In this document: positions 1 to 8,501 of the stretch, one piece after another | Layout: each line of letters begins with the position of its first letter | How positions within the stretch are numbered: the first letter of the stretch is position 1 | Assembly: GCA_963742925.1 (NCBI GenBank) | Contig: CAVUNV010000005.1 | Span: forward strand, 1 to 64,000 | Length of the DNA stretch: 64,000 nt | Source of the DNA: PALSA-612 sp963742925 | Lineage (GTDB): Bacteria; Actinomycetota; Thermoleophilia; Gaiellales; Gaiellaceae | Direction: 5' to 3' | Position numbers and translations under genes: made by a program | Notes under the pieces: model-generated | Databases searched by the model: none | Told to the model about the DNA's origin: nothing | Seen by the model: the letters and a program-made list of their open reading frames with translations, nothing else

Positions 1-29
1 TGCGCTGACGCACGGAGACCGCTGTCATG

Positions 30-58
30 TTGACTGGCGCACCGCGGTTGTGCAGAAT
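30..58 (+). promoter_or_regulatory. sigma70-type promoter for the M24 hydrolase operon
   Basis: TTGACT at 30-35 and CAGAAT at 53-58 are 17 bases apart and match the consensus at 5/6 and 4/6 positions. Transcription would start near 65, leaving a short leader with the GGGAGG Shine-Dalgarno in front of the ATG at 89. Seen by eye only. Confidence 0.5.
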
Positions 59-88
59 CGCTGAACACCTAGCGAGCGGGAGGCAGAG

Positions 89-1427
89 ATGAGCATTGCG
101 TCGCGTGGAGCGACGATGGCCGTCGACTGGGAGCAGCGGGTCAACTTCGACCGGCTCCGGCGACACCGCCTGGAGCGGGCGAAGTCGACGCTCCGAGACT
201 CCGATCTCGGAGCCCTGCTGCTCTTCGACCCGAACAACCTCCGCTACGTCACGAGCACGGCGATCGGCACCTGGGAGCGCGACAAGAACATCCGCTTCGC
301 GCTGCTGTTCCGCGACGACGACCCGATCCTCTGGGACTTCGGCTCGGCCGCCAAGCACCACCAGCTCTACTGCCCCTGGCTCCCGGAGACGAGCTGGCGA
401 TCCTGGGTGCCCCCGATCCGTGGAGCCATGCCGGACTCGACCGGAGTCCCCGACAGCCTCGCCGACCTCGTCTTCGAGGAGCTGCGCGAGCGCGGGCTCG
501 AGCAGGAGCCGCTCGGCATCGACGTGCCGGACATGACGACGCTGCTCGCGCTGCAACGGAAGGGCATCCACGCGGCCGACTCGCAGCCCGTGATGATGGA
601 GGCGCGTCGCCTGAAGAGCGAGGACGAGCTCGCGCTGCTCGACCACGCCGCCGCAATCGTGGACGCGGTCTACGAGGAGATCTACCGCATGCTCCGGCCG
701 GGCGTGACCGAGAACCAGGTCGTCGCGCAGGCGATGAAGATCCTGTTCGAGCTCGGGTCGGAGCACGTCGAGGCGATCAACGCCATCTCCGGCGACCGCT
801 GCTACCCGCACCCGCACACGTTCGCCGACCGGCTGCTCCGGCCGGGGGACCAGGCGTTCTTCGACATCATCCATGCCTTCAACGGCTACCGGACGTGCTA
901 CTACCGGACGTTCAACGTCGGCTACGCGACGCCGCCGCAGCTCGACGCCTACAAGCAGTGCCGCGAGTGGCTGGACGCGGCCATCGAGCTCGTCCGGCCC
1001 GGCGTGACGACGGACAAGATCGCCGAGGTCTGGCCCACGGCGCAAGACCTCGGGATCGACGACGAGCGCGCCGCCTTCGGCCTGCAGTTCGGGCACGGGA
1101 TCGGCGTCGGGCTCTACGAGCCGCCCATGATCTCGCGGCTGCACTCGCTCGAACGCGCCGGTCGAGCTCGAGGTCGGCATGGTCTTCGCGCTCGAGACGT
1201 ACTGCCCGACTCCCGACCGCCGCTCGGCGGCGCGGATCGAGGAGGAGGTCGTCGTCACGCCGACCGGCCCGCAGATCCTGACGCGCTTCCCCGCCCAGGA
1301 GCTGCTCGTGGCCGGGAAGACGTACGTGCGCGGCGCCGACATGGTCGAAGGCACGATCGTCGAGGGGAACGGCTCTGCTCCGATCTTCGCCGGAGCCGCG
1401 CCGCCACCGCTCCCCACCGGGACGTGA
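89..1427 (+). CDS. M24 family metallopeptidase / creatinase-like hydrolase (one frameshift)
   Basis: Pita-bread-fold hydrolase of the creatinase/Xaa-Pro peptidase family, about 445 aa after correction: a creatinase N-terminal domain, then the catalytic M24 domain. The ATG at 89 follows a GGGAGG ribosome site. The C-terminal part (ALETY, RIEEE) lies in another frame; one extra G near 1157 explains the break, and removing it gives an open frame from 89 to the TGA at 1425-1427. Of the usual metal ligands, the first Asp (FFDIIHAF), the His (FGHGIG) and both late Glu are present, but the second Asp of the SDxTRT-type motif is Cys (TCYYRT). This makes a creatinase or ectoine-hydrolase-like C-N hydrolase as likely as a true peptidase. 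First gene of the unit with the dehydrogenase E1-alpha. Confidence 0.8.
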
Positions 1428-1490
1428 GCACGCTCACCCTGATCGGGACCGGGATCTCCCAGGCCTACGAAGCCGTGGAGGCGTAGGCGC

Positions 1491-2474
1491 GTGTCGTCAG
1501 TCTCCGGAGTCCGCCGGCCCGTGGCCGGCAGCGAGGACGTCGCCTTCTACGTGGGCCTCTACCGGCGGATGCTCCTGATCCGGCGCGTCGAGGATCTCGT
1601 TCAGGCGCTGTTCCTGCGCGGCGAGGTGTACGGAACGACGCATCTCTACTCGGGCCAGGAGGCCGTCGCCGTCGGCTTCGCGAGCGCGCTCGAGGAGGGC
1701 GACCGGGTCGCGTGCACGTATCGGGGCCACGGGCACGCGATGGCGCTCGGGCTCGAGCCGGAGCCGCTCGTCGCCGAGCTGTGCGGCCGCACGACAGGCG
1801 TGAACGGCGGCCGCGCGGGGTCGATGAACATCGTCGATCGCGAGCACGGCCTGCTCGGCTGCTACGGGATCGTGGGCGGCAGCATCGCGGCGGCGACCGG
1901 CGCGGCGCTCGCGCTCAAGGGCTCGGGCTCGGTGGCCGTTGCGTATTTCGGGGACGGCACGGCCAACCAGGCCTACTTCTTCGAGTGCCTGAACTTCGCC
2001 AAGGTACTCACGCTGCCGCTCGTCTTCGTCTGCGAGAACAACGGCTACGGCGAGTACACGCCGATGGCGGACGTGACCGCGGGCACGATCATCGACCGGG
2101 CGAAGACGATGGAGATCCCGACCACCGTCGTCGACGGGATGGACGTCTGGGCGACGCGGGCCGCCGCTCTCGAGGTGATCCCGCCCGTGCGCGCCGGGCA
2201 GGGCCCGACCTTCGTCGAGGCCCGCACCTACCGCTTCGTCGGCCACTCACGCAGCGACCCGGGCAAGTACCGGCCCGAGGGCGAGCTCGAGGAGTGGCAG
2301 GCGCGCGACCCGCTCGTGCTCGCGCGCGAGCGCCTGCACGCCGAGCTCGGTGTCGCCGAGGCCGAGCTGGACGGGGTCGCGGCCGACGTCGAGCGCGAGC
2401 TGGCCGCGGTCGAGCAGGCGGCGCTCCAGGCTCCCTTCCCGGAGCCGGAGGCGTTCCCGGAGTTCAAGTCCTGA
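1491..2474 (+). CDS. Thiamine-diphosphate-dependent 2-oxoacid (pyruvate/acetoin-type) dehydrogenase E1 alpha subunit
   Basis: Decarboxylating E1-alpha of a 2-oxoacid or acetoin dehydrogenase complex, 327 aa, the usual size. The ThDP/Mg motif begins GDGTANQAYFFE and closes with CENN about 27 residues later. GTG start at 1491, 63 bases after the corrected end of the M24 gene, so probably co-transcribed. Its partners E1-beta and E2 are about 8 kb downstream (10641-12784), separated by a regulator and an oppositely oriented transporter, which is unusual because these subunits normally adjoin. The substrate (pyruvate, acetoin or a branched 2-oxoacid) cannot be decided from sequence alone. Confidence 0.88.
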   Translation: MSSVSGVRRPVAGSEDVAFYVGLYRRMLLIRRVEDLVQALFLRGEVYGTTHLYSGQEAVAVGFASALEEGDRVACTYRGHGHAMALGLEPEPLVAELCGRTTGVNGGRAGSMNIVDREHGLLGCYGIVGGSIAAATGAALALKGSGSVAVAYFGDGTANQAYFFECLNFAKVLTLPLVFVCENNGYGEYTPMADVTAGTIIDRAKTMEIPTTVVDGMDVWATRAAALEVIPPVRAGQGPTFVEARTYRFVGHSRSDPGKYRPEGELEEWQARDPLVLARERLHAELGVAEAELDGVAADVERELAAVEQAALQAPFPEPEAFPEFKS

Positions 2475-2496
2475 GCGTTCACCCATCCTCGGCGCG

Positions 2497-3132
2497 ATGA
2501 GCTCCCGGGCGGAGGCGAAGGACTCGACGGCGTCCGTGGGGGCCAGCCTGCGCGAGCGGCGCGAGGAGCTCGGGCTCAGCCTGCGCGAGCTCGCACGCCG
2601 GCTCGAGGTGTCGCCGAGCCTGGTCTCCCAGATCGAGACGGGCAAGATCCAGCCCTCCGTGCGGACGCTGTACGCGATGGTGAGCGAGCTCGGGCTGTCG
2701 CTGGACGAGATCTTCGTGCTCGGCGGGGCGGGCGGCGCGCCGGCTCCCGCGTCCCCCGGCCGGGCGGCACGCGCCGGGGCGTCCGTCCAGCGGGCCGGCG
2801 ACCGGCGGGCGATCGAGCTCGAGTCGGGCGTCCGCTGGGAGCGGCTGACGGCGTGGAACGAGGAGGACGTCGAGTTCATGGAGGCGATCTACGAGGTCGG
2901 CGGCGCGTCGAGCCCGGACGGCAAGCTCGTCCGGCACTCGGGGCGCGAGTTCGGTCTCGTCCTCAGCGGCACGCTCGGCGTCGCGGTCGGCTTCGAGGAG
3001 CACGTGCTCGGCCCCGGCGACTCGATCGCGTTCGATTCGAGCATCCCGCACCGCCTGCACAACGACGGTGACGAGGTCGCGACCGCGATCTGGATGGTGC
3101 TCGGGCGGCACCACCACGCGTCAGAGCAGTGA
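2497..3132 (+). CDS. XRE-family transcriptional regulator with C-terminal cupin
   Basis: A 211-aa regulator. An N-terminal Cro/CI helix-turn-helix covers about residues 14-70 (LRELARRLEVSPSLVSQIE), followed by a linker and a small cupin at about 115-205 (EFGLVLSG, GPGDSIAF, IPHRLHN). This architecture is typical of local regulators of amine, amino-acid or sulfur catabolism that sense a ligand through the cupin. The ATG at 2497 lies 22 bases after the E1-alpha stop, and longer starts would run into E1-alpha. By position it probably controls this operon and perhaps the leftward ABC operon ending just downstream; that is inference. Confidence 0.88.
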   Translation: MSSRAEAKDSTASVGASLRERREELGLSLRELARRLEVSPSLVSQIETGKIQPSVRTLYAMVSELGLSLDEIFVLGGAGGAPAPASPGRAARAGASVQRAGDRRAIELESGVRWERLTAWNEEDVEFMEAIYEVGGASSPDGKLVRHSGREFGLVLSGTLGVAVGFEEHVLGPGDSIAFDSSIPHRLHNDGDEVATAIWMVLGRHHHASEQ

Positions 3133-3155
3133 GGGCAGACTGAGCAGTGAGGGCA
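3124..3155. repeat. 14-bp tandem direct repeat at the end of the regulator gene
   Basis: GAGCAGTGAGGGCA occurs at 3124-3137 and again at 3142-3155, an 18-bp period. The first copy contains the stop codon of the regulator. It lies between convergent genes. No function is evident; a slippage duplication is the simplest origin. Confidence 0.7.
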
Positions 3156-3166
3156 TGCCCAACCGT

Positions 3167-4207
3167 TCAGTCCGTCGGCGCTTCCCCTTGTGGCGATCGC
3201 AGGCGGCCGACGCCTCCCCAGCTGCTGCGTAGGCGCGCCAACAGCTCGGGGCCCTGGTAGAGCACGAGCGCCAGCAGGATCAGCACGCCGATCGTGATCT
3301 GCGCGTACTCCGTCGGCTGCTGGAAGAACGACAGCGAGTTGTTGATCAGAGTGAGGAAGAGGGCCGCCAGCATCGTGCCCACGAAGGATCCCCTTCCGCC
3401 GGCCAGGCTGGCGCCGCCGAGGACGGCCGCGGCGATGCTCTCGAGGGCGTAGTCGCCGATGATCGGTGAGCCGATCTGGACTTCGGCGGCGAGGTAGAAG
3501 CCGGCGATCGACGCCATCACGGAACAGACGACGAACGCAAGGATCATCACGTGGCCGGTTCTCATCCCGAGCCGGCGCGACGACGTCTCGTCGAGACCGA
3601 CTGCCCGCACCGCCAGGCCCGTGCGCGAGCGGTACAGCCACAGGTCCGCGAGCACGGCGAGGACGACGACCCCGACGAAGGCGAGCGGCACGAAGCCGAC
3701 ACTCGTCGTCAGCGCGTCGATGGCGTCGCTGCTGATCGGGCCTTCCGGGTGGTCGCGCAGCAGGAGCGACGCACCCTCGAGGATGCTGAACGTGCCGAGC
3801 GTGGCGATGATCGAAGGGAGGCGGAGGACGCAGATCAGCGTCGCGTTGAACAACCCGGTCGCCAGCCCGACGGCCACGAGCGCAAGGGCGCCCGGGATCA
3901 ATCCCAACCTCGACGTCTCAAAGGTCATCGTGAACGAGGCGACGACGACGCACATCGTCATCAGCGCCCCGACCGAGATGTCGAAGCCGCCGACGAGGAG
4001 CGCGCTCATCTGGCCGATCGAGACGAGGGCGAGCGGCATCGTCGCGAGCAGGAGGTTCCGAAGGTTGTAGCTGGTCAGAAACGCCGACTGGTGCGCGGCC
4101 GTATACGCGCCGACCGCGACGATGAGGGTCGTCATCAGGACGAGCGGCAACGCGCCGCGAAATCTGACCCGCCTGATCGATGCTCCCGCGCTCGTTCGAA
4201 GGCTCAT
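3167..4207 (-). CDS. ABC transporter permease, ribose/xylose type (RbsC-like)
   Basis: Membrane permease of a CUT2-class sugar-type importer, 346 aa from the chosen ATG at 4207. There are about 8-10 hydrophobic segments and the family signature near the middle (QMSALLVGGFDISVGA). The longer in-frame start at 4288 would run into the ATPase gene, so the start 22 bases after its stop at 4230 is preferred. Last gene of the leftward operon permease, binding protein, ATPase, permease. It differs from the other permease (7263-8297), so the channel is probably a heterodimer. Confidence 0.88.
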   Translation of the reverse strand: MSLRTSAGASIRRVRFRGALPLVLMTTLIVAVGAYTAAHQSAFLTSYNLRNLLLATMPLALVSIGQMSALLVGGFDISVGALMTMCVVVASFTMTFETSRLGLIPGALALVAVGLATGLFNATLICVLRLPSIIATLGTFSILEGASLLLRDHPEGPISSDAIDALTTSVGFVPLAFVGVVVLAVLADLWLYRSRTGLAVRAVGLDETSSRRLGMRTGHVMILAFVVCSVMASIAGFYLAAEVQIGSPIIGDYALESIAAAVLGGASLAGGRGSFVGTMLAALFLTLINNSLSFFQQPTEYAQITIGVLILLALVLYQGPELLARLRSSWGGVGRLRSPQGEAPTD

Positions 4208-4229
4208 CCCGGCCGCCGTTCTCCCGGGG

Positions 4230-5733
4230 TCACAGGCTCTCGTGCGCCGACGCGCGCCCCACGATGGCCTCGACGATCCTGCGCTCACCGAGCTCGTCGC
4301 CGCGGATCTCGTCGACGATCGTCCCGCGAGACATCACGACGACGCGGTCGCAGAGCCCGGCCAGCTCGAGCGGATCGCTCGACTTGACGATGACGGCCAC
4401 CCCCTCCTTCGCCTTCGCGCGCAGCGCGTCGTAGATGTCGAAGCGCGCGGCGACGTCGACGCCCTGCGTCGGCTCCTCGGCGAGGATGACCTTGACGTCC
4501 CCGCGGAGGAACGGGCGCGTCAGCGAGACCTTTTGCTGGTTGCCGCCGGAAAGGGACTGCACCGGCTGCTCGATCGACGCCATCCGGATGCTGAGGCGGT
4601 GCGCGAGCTCATCGACCATACGGCGCTCACGCCGTCGCTGCAGGAGGCCCAGGCGTCCCAGCCTCCGCAGTACCTGGATCGTCGTGTTGGCGCGCACGCT
4701 CAGGACGGGGAAGAGCGACTCCCGGGCTCGATCGCCGCTGAGCAGCACGACTCCGGCGCGGAGGGCACTCGAGCGGCGACTTCGTGTTGAGCTCGGTGCC
4801 GCCGCAAGAGGCTCTCCCCGTCGAGCGCTCGACACCCGCAAGAGCACGAAGGAACTGCGTCTGGCCGTTGCCCTCCGCGCCTGCGATCCCGACGATCTCG
4901 CCCCTCCCGACCTCGAGATCGATCGGACCGAAGCGCTCACCTCGGAGGCCTGACACGTCGAGCAGCACCTCGGCACGGCTTTCGTCGGCGTCTCGCTCGG
5001 GGAAGGCGAGCTGGAGCGGCCGCCCGATCATGAGGGCGACCAGCGCTTCCTCCGACATGTCGGCGGCTTCGTGGGTGCCCTGACCGACGCCGTCGCGAAG
5101 CACGGTGATCCGGTCGGCGATTCCGAGTACCTCCGGCAGTCGGTGGCTGACGTAGACGATCCCGACGCCGGACCTGCTTCGCTCGAGCACGAGCGAGTGC
5201 AGCTGCGCGACCTCCTCCGGGCCGAGGGCGGTCGTCGGCTCGTCGAGCAGGAGCACCTTCGGCTGGGCGAGCACGACCTTGACGACCTCGAGGAGCTGCC
5301 GCTCGGCGAGCGACAGCGAACCGACGCCTGCGGTCACCGGGACGTCGAGCTTGAACTCCGTGAGCTTCGCCGCTGCCCACTCCTCCATGCGTCCGTACTT
5401 CGGTCGTTCGTTCGCGGGCACGGCGAGGTAGAGGTTCTCGGCGACGGAAAGGTCGAGCACGTGCGAGTAGGTCTGATACGCGATGCCGAGGCCCATCCTC
5501 CGGGCCTCGGCAGGAGAGCCGCTCCGGCGGCGCTGCCCCCCGATCTCGACGGTCCCCTCGTCCGGATGGACGAAGCCGCTCGCGATCCCGAGCAATGTCG
5601 ATTTCCCGGACCCGTTCTCCCCGACGAGCGCATGGATCTCCCCTGCGCGGCAGTCGACGCTGACATCACGAAGCGCCTGCACTGCTCCGAACGCCTTCGA
5701 CACGCCGCGCAGGGTCAGCACGAGGGGGCTCAT
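4230..5733 (-). CDS. Sugar-type ABC transporter ATP-binding protein, two fused NBDs (one frameshift)
   Basis: ATPase of the CUT2-type importer, 500 aa after correction, the normal RbsA/MglA size. The first NBD has Walker A (GENGSGKST), signature (LSLAERQ) and Walker B (VLLLDEPTTAL). The second has a degenerate Walker A (GAEGNGQTQ), signature LSGGNQQ and Walker B (VILAEEPTQG), as usual in this family. The reading frame breaks near 4767: dropping one base joins the first part (to SPLE) to the second (ALRAGVVLLSGDR). The ATG (5731-5733) lies inside a hairpin of the palindromic element upstream. Probably intact in the organism and broken only in this assembly. Confidence 0.85.
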
Positions 5734-5885
5734 GGGCCGACTCTCGGCCCATGAGCGGGGGGAAGGGTCGCGGGAAACCGGGAGGTTTCCCGCTTCGCCG
5801 GCCAGGCAGCGGGCCTGGCCGGCGAGAAGGGGGTCCGTGGGGGAAACAGGGTTTCCCCCACGGGAGCGAGCCGAAGGCGAGCGAC
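5728..5885. repeat. Palindromic intergenic element, copy 1 (four perfect hairpins)
   Basis: This stretch between the binding-protein and ATPase genes is almost entirely hairpins. The 13-bp arms 5728-5740/5744-5756 contain the ATPase start codon. The others are 10-bp arms 5770-5779/5784-5793 with GGGA loop, 11-bp arms 5797-5807/5813-5823, and 13-bp arms 5835-5847/5851-5863 (CCGTGGGGGAAAC), followed by GAGCGAGCCGAAGGCGAGC (5864-5882). The segment 5826-5885 is almost identical to 50316-50375. By analogy with REP sequences after malE it may stabilise the upstream binding-protein mRNA or reduce ATPase translation. The rest of the gap (5886-5955) shows nothing recognisable. Confidence 0.85.
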
Positions 5886-5955
5886 GCTCGGGGGCCCGGG
5901 ACTCGACATCGTTTGTTTCTGGCTCAGGTTCTAGTAGTGCGTTCCGTCATTCCTC

Positions 5956-7239
5956 CTAGGGGTACATCCTGTGGAGCAGGCTCAGCGGGATGAGCGACGT
6001 CCCGGAGGCTTCCTGTGGATAGCCCTTGGTGCACGAGTCGCGCACCCGCTGGTTCTGCAGCTGGATCGGGAGGACGATCTGAGACGGGATCTTCGCCCCC
6101 TTGAGCTTCATCATCGCGGCCGTGAAGGCGATGCGGATCTGCGAGTTCCCGGAGGTGTAATAGAACATCTTGAGGTTCGGGTTCTTCATGGCGTCGAACG
6201 TACAGCCCATGCCGACGTCGTCAGTCCTGAGCGTCAGCACGGTGTTGAACGGAATCCCCGCGGCCTTGTACGCTGCTACGGCGCCCTGCGCCATGCCGAG
6301 CCCGTACTCGTAGCTCCAGCCCTTGATGTCGGGATACTTGGCGAGGATTCCGGCGACGACCTGCTGCACCATCGACGGGTCCCAGTTCGTCGGCTCGGTC
6401 GCGACGACGTGGATGTTGGGGTTGAGTGCCGGCTTCTCGCACTTCTGCCAGCCGGCGGAGAGAGGATTCCCCGGGAAGCCGCCGAGGAAGGCGATGTTGC
6501 CGGACTTGACCTGCTGGTTCATGACGTACGCGTACGTCTTGCCGAGCGCGCAGGTGTCCTCGCCGACGACTGTCAGGTAGTTCGTGCCGGGCCCGGTCAC
6601 GTAGCCCCAGGCGTAGGTCGCCACGGGAATTCCGGCGTCGGTTGCCTCCTTCATGACCGGCAGCATGGCGTCGCCGAAGTCCGGATAGCTGACGATCAGG
6701 CTGACGTGCTGTGCGATCGCCGCCTTGAAGTCGGCGATTCCCTGAGTCAGATTCGAGTGGGCGCTCTTGTAGATGATCTTGCCGACCGAGGGGTACGTCA
6801 GCGCCTGGAGGATGAACTCCATCCTCGACATCTGGCGGTAGACGTTCTCGCCGAACTGTTCGATGTAGGCGACGGTGAGCTTGCCTCCCGTTCCGGTGCT
6901 GCAGCCGTTGTTCTTCCAGCACTTGAGCGCCAGGTCGTAGTTGACCTTCCTGTCCGCGCGGCCGAGGCCGGCCAGGGTGATGTTGCGCGCCGTCGGGTCC
7001 TTCGGGAGAAGGGTGGCCTTGAAGAGCGTCTTCTTGAGGGTGCTGGCCTTTGCCACGTACACCTCGCCATACCCGCCTCCCTTGCCGATCAACACCGGCC
7101 CCGCGCTTGCACCTTGCTTCTTGGCGGTGCTGCCGAGACTGCTCGAGACGAAGACGGCAGCCACTGCAAGCAGAGTGAGCACCAGCGCCGCCATCATCAG
7201 GCGCCGCCGTCTCGCTGCGGGCTCTTTCCGTACGTGCAT
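5956..7239 (-). CDS. Sugar-type ABC transporter substrate-binding protein
   Basis: Extracytoplasmic binding protein of the CUT2-like importer (periplasmic-binding-protein type I fold), 427 aa. An N-terminal basic stretch and hydrophobic segment (about residues 14-36) form a signal anchor or signal peptide. The body has typical features such as IADFKAAIAQ, DAGIPVATY and the alternation of two Rossmann-like lobes. It is longer than ribose-binding proteins and has several Cys, so the ligand is not predictable. The start is fixed by a strong AAAGGAGGG ribosome site just before the ATG at 7239. The palindromic element follows its stop. Confidence 0.85.
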   Translation of the reverse strand: MHVRKEPAARRRRLMMAALVLTLLAVAAVFVSSSLGSTAKKQGASAGPVLIGKGGGYGEVYVAKASTLKKTLFKATLLPKDPTARNITLAGLGRADRKVNYDLALKCWKNNGCSTGTGGKLTVAYIEQFGENVYRQMSRMEFILQALTYPSVGKIIYKSAHSNLTQGIADFKAAIAQHVSLIVSYPDFGDAMLPVMKEATDAGIPVATYAWGYVTGPGTNYLTVVGEDTCALGKTYAYVMNQQVKSGNIAFLGGFPGNPLSAGWQKCEKPALNPNIHVVATEPTNWDPSMVQQVVAGILAKYPDIKGWSYEYGLGMAQGAVAAYKAAGIPFNTVLTLRTDDVGMGCTFDAMKNPNLKMFYYTSGNSQIRIAFTAAMMKLKGAKIPSQIVLPIQLQNQRVRDSCTKGYPQEASGTSLIPLSLLHRMYP

Positions 7240-7262
7240 CGTGCCCTCCTTTCGTGAGCCTC

Positions 7263-8297
7263 TCAGCTCGTGGTTACGTCCACCTGAGGGTGGTTACCCG
7301 CCGTCGCCTCGACCGGCCTCAGGACCCGGCCGAGCAGCGAGGCGATCCGGTCGCCGGAGACGAGCATTCCCGCGATGATCGCGGCACCGTAGACGATGTA
7401 CTGCATCGCTGCCGACAGGCCCAGGATCAACAGCATCTGCGTCAAGAAGGTGAGCGCGAGCGCTGCCATCCACGTCGACGTTGCGCTTGCCAGCCCGCCG
7501 GACAGCGACGCCCCCGCGATGACGACTACAGCGATCGGCGCGAGCAGGTAGCCGGCGCCGAAGGCCGGGTCGACGTTGATGCGGATGCCGGCGAGCAGGA
7601 CCGCAGCGACCCCGTAGAGGATGCCCGCCGCCGTGTAGGCGAACACGACGTTCGTTCGAACGTGCAGCCCGGCCATCCACGCGGCTCTCGGGTTCGCGCC
7701 CACCGCCTGAAAACGCCGCCCGGCGGCCGTGTAGCGAAGCACGAGCGCGACGGCGACCGTGATCGCGGCCCCCGTCCAGAAGACGGCGCTGATGCCAAGG
7801 GGCTTCTCCGCCGCCCACGAGGAGAGCGCTTCCGGCACCTGAGACGAATTCGTGACGTCGAGCGAGTACCTCAGGGTGTACGCGGACACGATCAGCCCGA
7901 CGGCCAGCGTGACGATCAGCGGGTTCAGCCTCACGATGCCGACGAGGACTCCGTTGACGAGGCCCACGAGCGCTCCGAGGCCGATGCAGGCGAGAATTCC
8001 GAGCGCCAGGCGATGGTTGGAGCCCAGACTCACGCCGACGATCAAGTTCCCGCCCAGGGAGATGACGCCCGGGGTCGAGAGGTCGATGCCGGCCTGCATG
8101 ACCACGAGCATCTGCCCGAGCGCCGCAACGGCGAGAATCGTCATGGCGGGAAGCACGTATGACCACGACGTGTGCTGGAGCGTCTCGGGCGCGATGATTG
8201 CGGCGACGGCCGCCATCACGGCGAAGGCAATCCACACCGGCAGGAAGCGCGCAGCTACGACGGCACTCGCGGCGAACGTTCTAACGGGGGCAGTCAC
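7263..8297 (-). CDS. ABC transporter permease, ribose/xylose type (RbsC-like), second permease
   Basis: First gene of the leftward importer operon, 344 aa, with multiple membrane segments and the CUT2 permease signature (QMLVVMQAGIDLSTPG). GTG start at 8297 with AGGA a few bases upstream. It is only distantly similar to the permease at 3167-4207, which suggests a two-permease importer. A TTGACA-containing promoter lies upstream. Confidence 0.88.
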   Translation of the reverse strand: MTAPVRTFAASAVVAARFLPVWIAFAVMAAVAAIIAPETLQHTSWSYVLPAMTILAVAALGQMLVVMQAGIDLSTPGVISLGGNLIVGVSLGSNHRLALGILACIGLGALVGLVNGVLVGIVRLNPLIVTLAVGLIVSAYTLRYSLDVTNSSQVPEALSSWAAEKPLGISAVFWTGAAITVAVALVLRYTAAGRRFQAVGANPRAAWMAGLHVRTNVVFAYTAAGILYGVAAVLLAGIRINVDPAFGAGYLLAPIAVVVIAGASLSGGLASATSTWMAALALTFLTQMLLILGLSAAMQYIVYGAAIIAGMLVSGDRIASLLGRVLRPVEATAGNHPQVDVTTS

Positions 8298-8347
8298 GGC
8301 CGTCCTGTGCGGGGCGAGGGTGGAGGGCTAGCCGAAACCAGACCACC

Positions 8348-8377
8348 ATTTTGTGCACGTGCGATGAGAAGTGTCAA
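8348..8377 (-). promoter_or_regulatory. sigma70-type promoter of the ABC importer operon
   Basis: On the minus strand TTGACA (8377-8372) and CAAAAT (8353-8348) are 18 bases apart. The spacer includes the palindrome GCACGTGC, a possible operator. Predicted transcription start near 8340, about 43 bases before the permease GTG. Confidence 0.55.
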
Positions 8378-8463
8378 CTATGGTCGAACACCCCCGCTCG
8401 AGAGATTCCGGCGCGCTCGCCGCGGCCGAGCGCCAGAACGTCGCCCTGCCCGGGTTGCTGGCG

Positions 8464-8493
8464 TTGACGCGTCGACGCGGAGGCGTTTATGCT
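8464..8493 (+). promoter_or_regulatory. Promoter of the amidohydrolase gene
   Basis: TTGACG at 8464-8469 and TATGCT at 8488-8493 are 18 bases apart. The ATG at 8502 begins 8 bases after the -10 box, so the transcript should be leaderless or nearly so. The 204-base gap 8298-8501 holds this promoter and the divergent one. Confidence 0.6.
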
Positions 8494-8501
8494 CGCTGTA
8501 C

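Noticed and set aside
1..88. End of an upstream gene at the left edge
   Set aside because: No coding frame with recognisable content; the stretch holds a promoter and a ribosome binding site.
5844..5870. Hairpin elements as intrinsic terminators
   Set aside because: No U-tract follows any arm in either direction, and copies lie inside an operon and upstream of genes.
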